Below, in pieces: positions 63,986 to 64,000 of a stretch of 64,000 bases of DNA. The notes under the pieces are model-generated. The model was not told the origin of the DNA, made no database searches, and was given only the letters and a program-made list of their open reading frames with translations. A program made the position numbers and the translations under genes. The DNA comes from Actinernus sp. WN-2022 (lineage: Eukaryota > Cnidaria > Anthozoa > Actiniaria > Actinernidae), in the NCBI GenBank assembly GCA_030867875.1, contig JAOWCC010000239.1, forward strand, positions 372,001 through 436,000, given 5' to 3'. The number at the start of each line of letters is the position of its first letter. Position 1 is the first letter of the stretch.

Positions 63986-64000
63986 ACTGCCAGGTAGCGG

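Noticed and set aside
63692..63987. Leftward open frames with repeated FILASVF text
   Set aside because: Product of the 18-bp minisatellite, whose length is a multiple of three.

Overview
The window is eukaryotic animal DNA with a DNA-virus-like element at its left end. The gene families present (Crypton-type tyrosine recombinases, Mutator-like and Tigger transposases, P2X7-tail zinc modules, a HIRAN gene, a THAP-type transposase gene) and the very dense foldback (MITE-like) repeats suggest a marine invertebrate, most likely a cnidarian such as a stony coral or sea anemone. That assignment is inference from repeat and gene content, not a search result.

Region 1 (1 to about 13.5 kb) is a compact, AT-rich, intronless block of 17 genes that reads as an integrated virus. 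A retrovirus-type integrase (cut by the window start) is divergent from a rightward run: probable major capsid protein, A32-type packaging ATPase, a BRO-N/VRR-nuclease/zinc-finger fusion, a viral TATA-binding protein (TBP), several small membrane or virion-like proteins, a tandem pair of paralogues and a 512-residue membrane-anchored protein. Three leftward genes follow: a small zinc-finger DNA-binding protein, a TFIIB-like factor and a long coiled-coil protein. All frames are open. No DNA polymerase or protease is visible, and the left end lies outside the window. The unusual point is an integrase-bearing capsid element carrying its own TBP and TFIIB, with TATA-like boxes close to most start codons. 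The start codons of both TBP and TFIIB lie inside long inverted repeats.

Region 2 (13.5 to 30 kb) is a graveyard of mobile DNA: hexamer and foldback repeats, two decayed Crypton-like recombinases of different lineages, a decayed P2X7-tail gene, a 3-kb satellite of about 75-bp monomers with an 872-bp higher-order repeat, half of a Mutator-like transposase, and a truncated Tigger element that encloses a divergent HIRAN gene.

Region 3 (30 to 46 kb) holds tandem repeats, many MITEs, tRNA-like SINE heads, the C-terminal half of a Mutator-like transposase, and a roughly 2.9-kb element with inverted ends carrying a zinc-finger gene and a broken acidic gene.

Region 4 (46 to 62 kb) is a gene whose eleven exons can be joined in phase to an uninterrupted 806-residue THAP-domain protein with a transposase-like body. 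Its introns are packed with MITEs, and intron 9 (9.8 kb) carries the inverted ends of a large element. The last 2 kb contain a P2X7-tail exon and an 18-bp minisatellite running to the window end.
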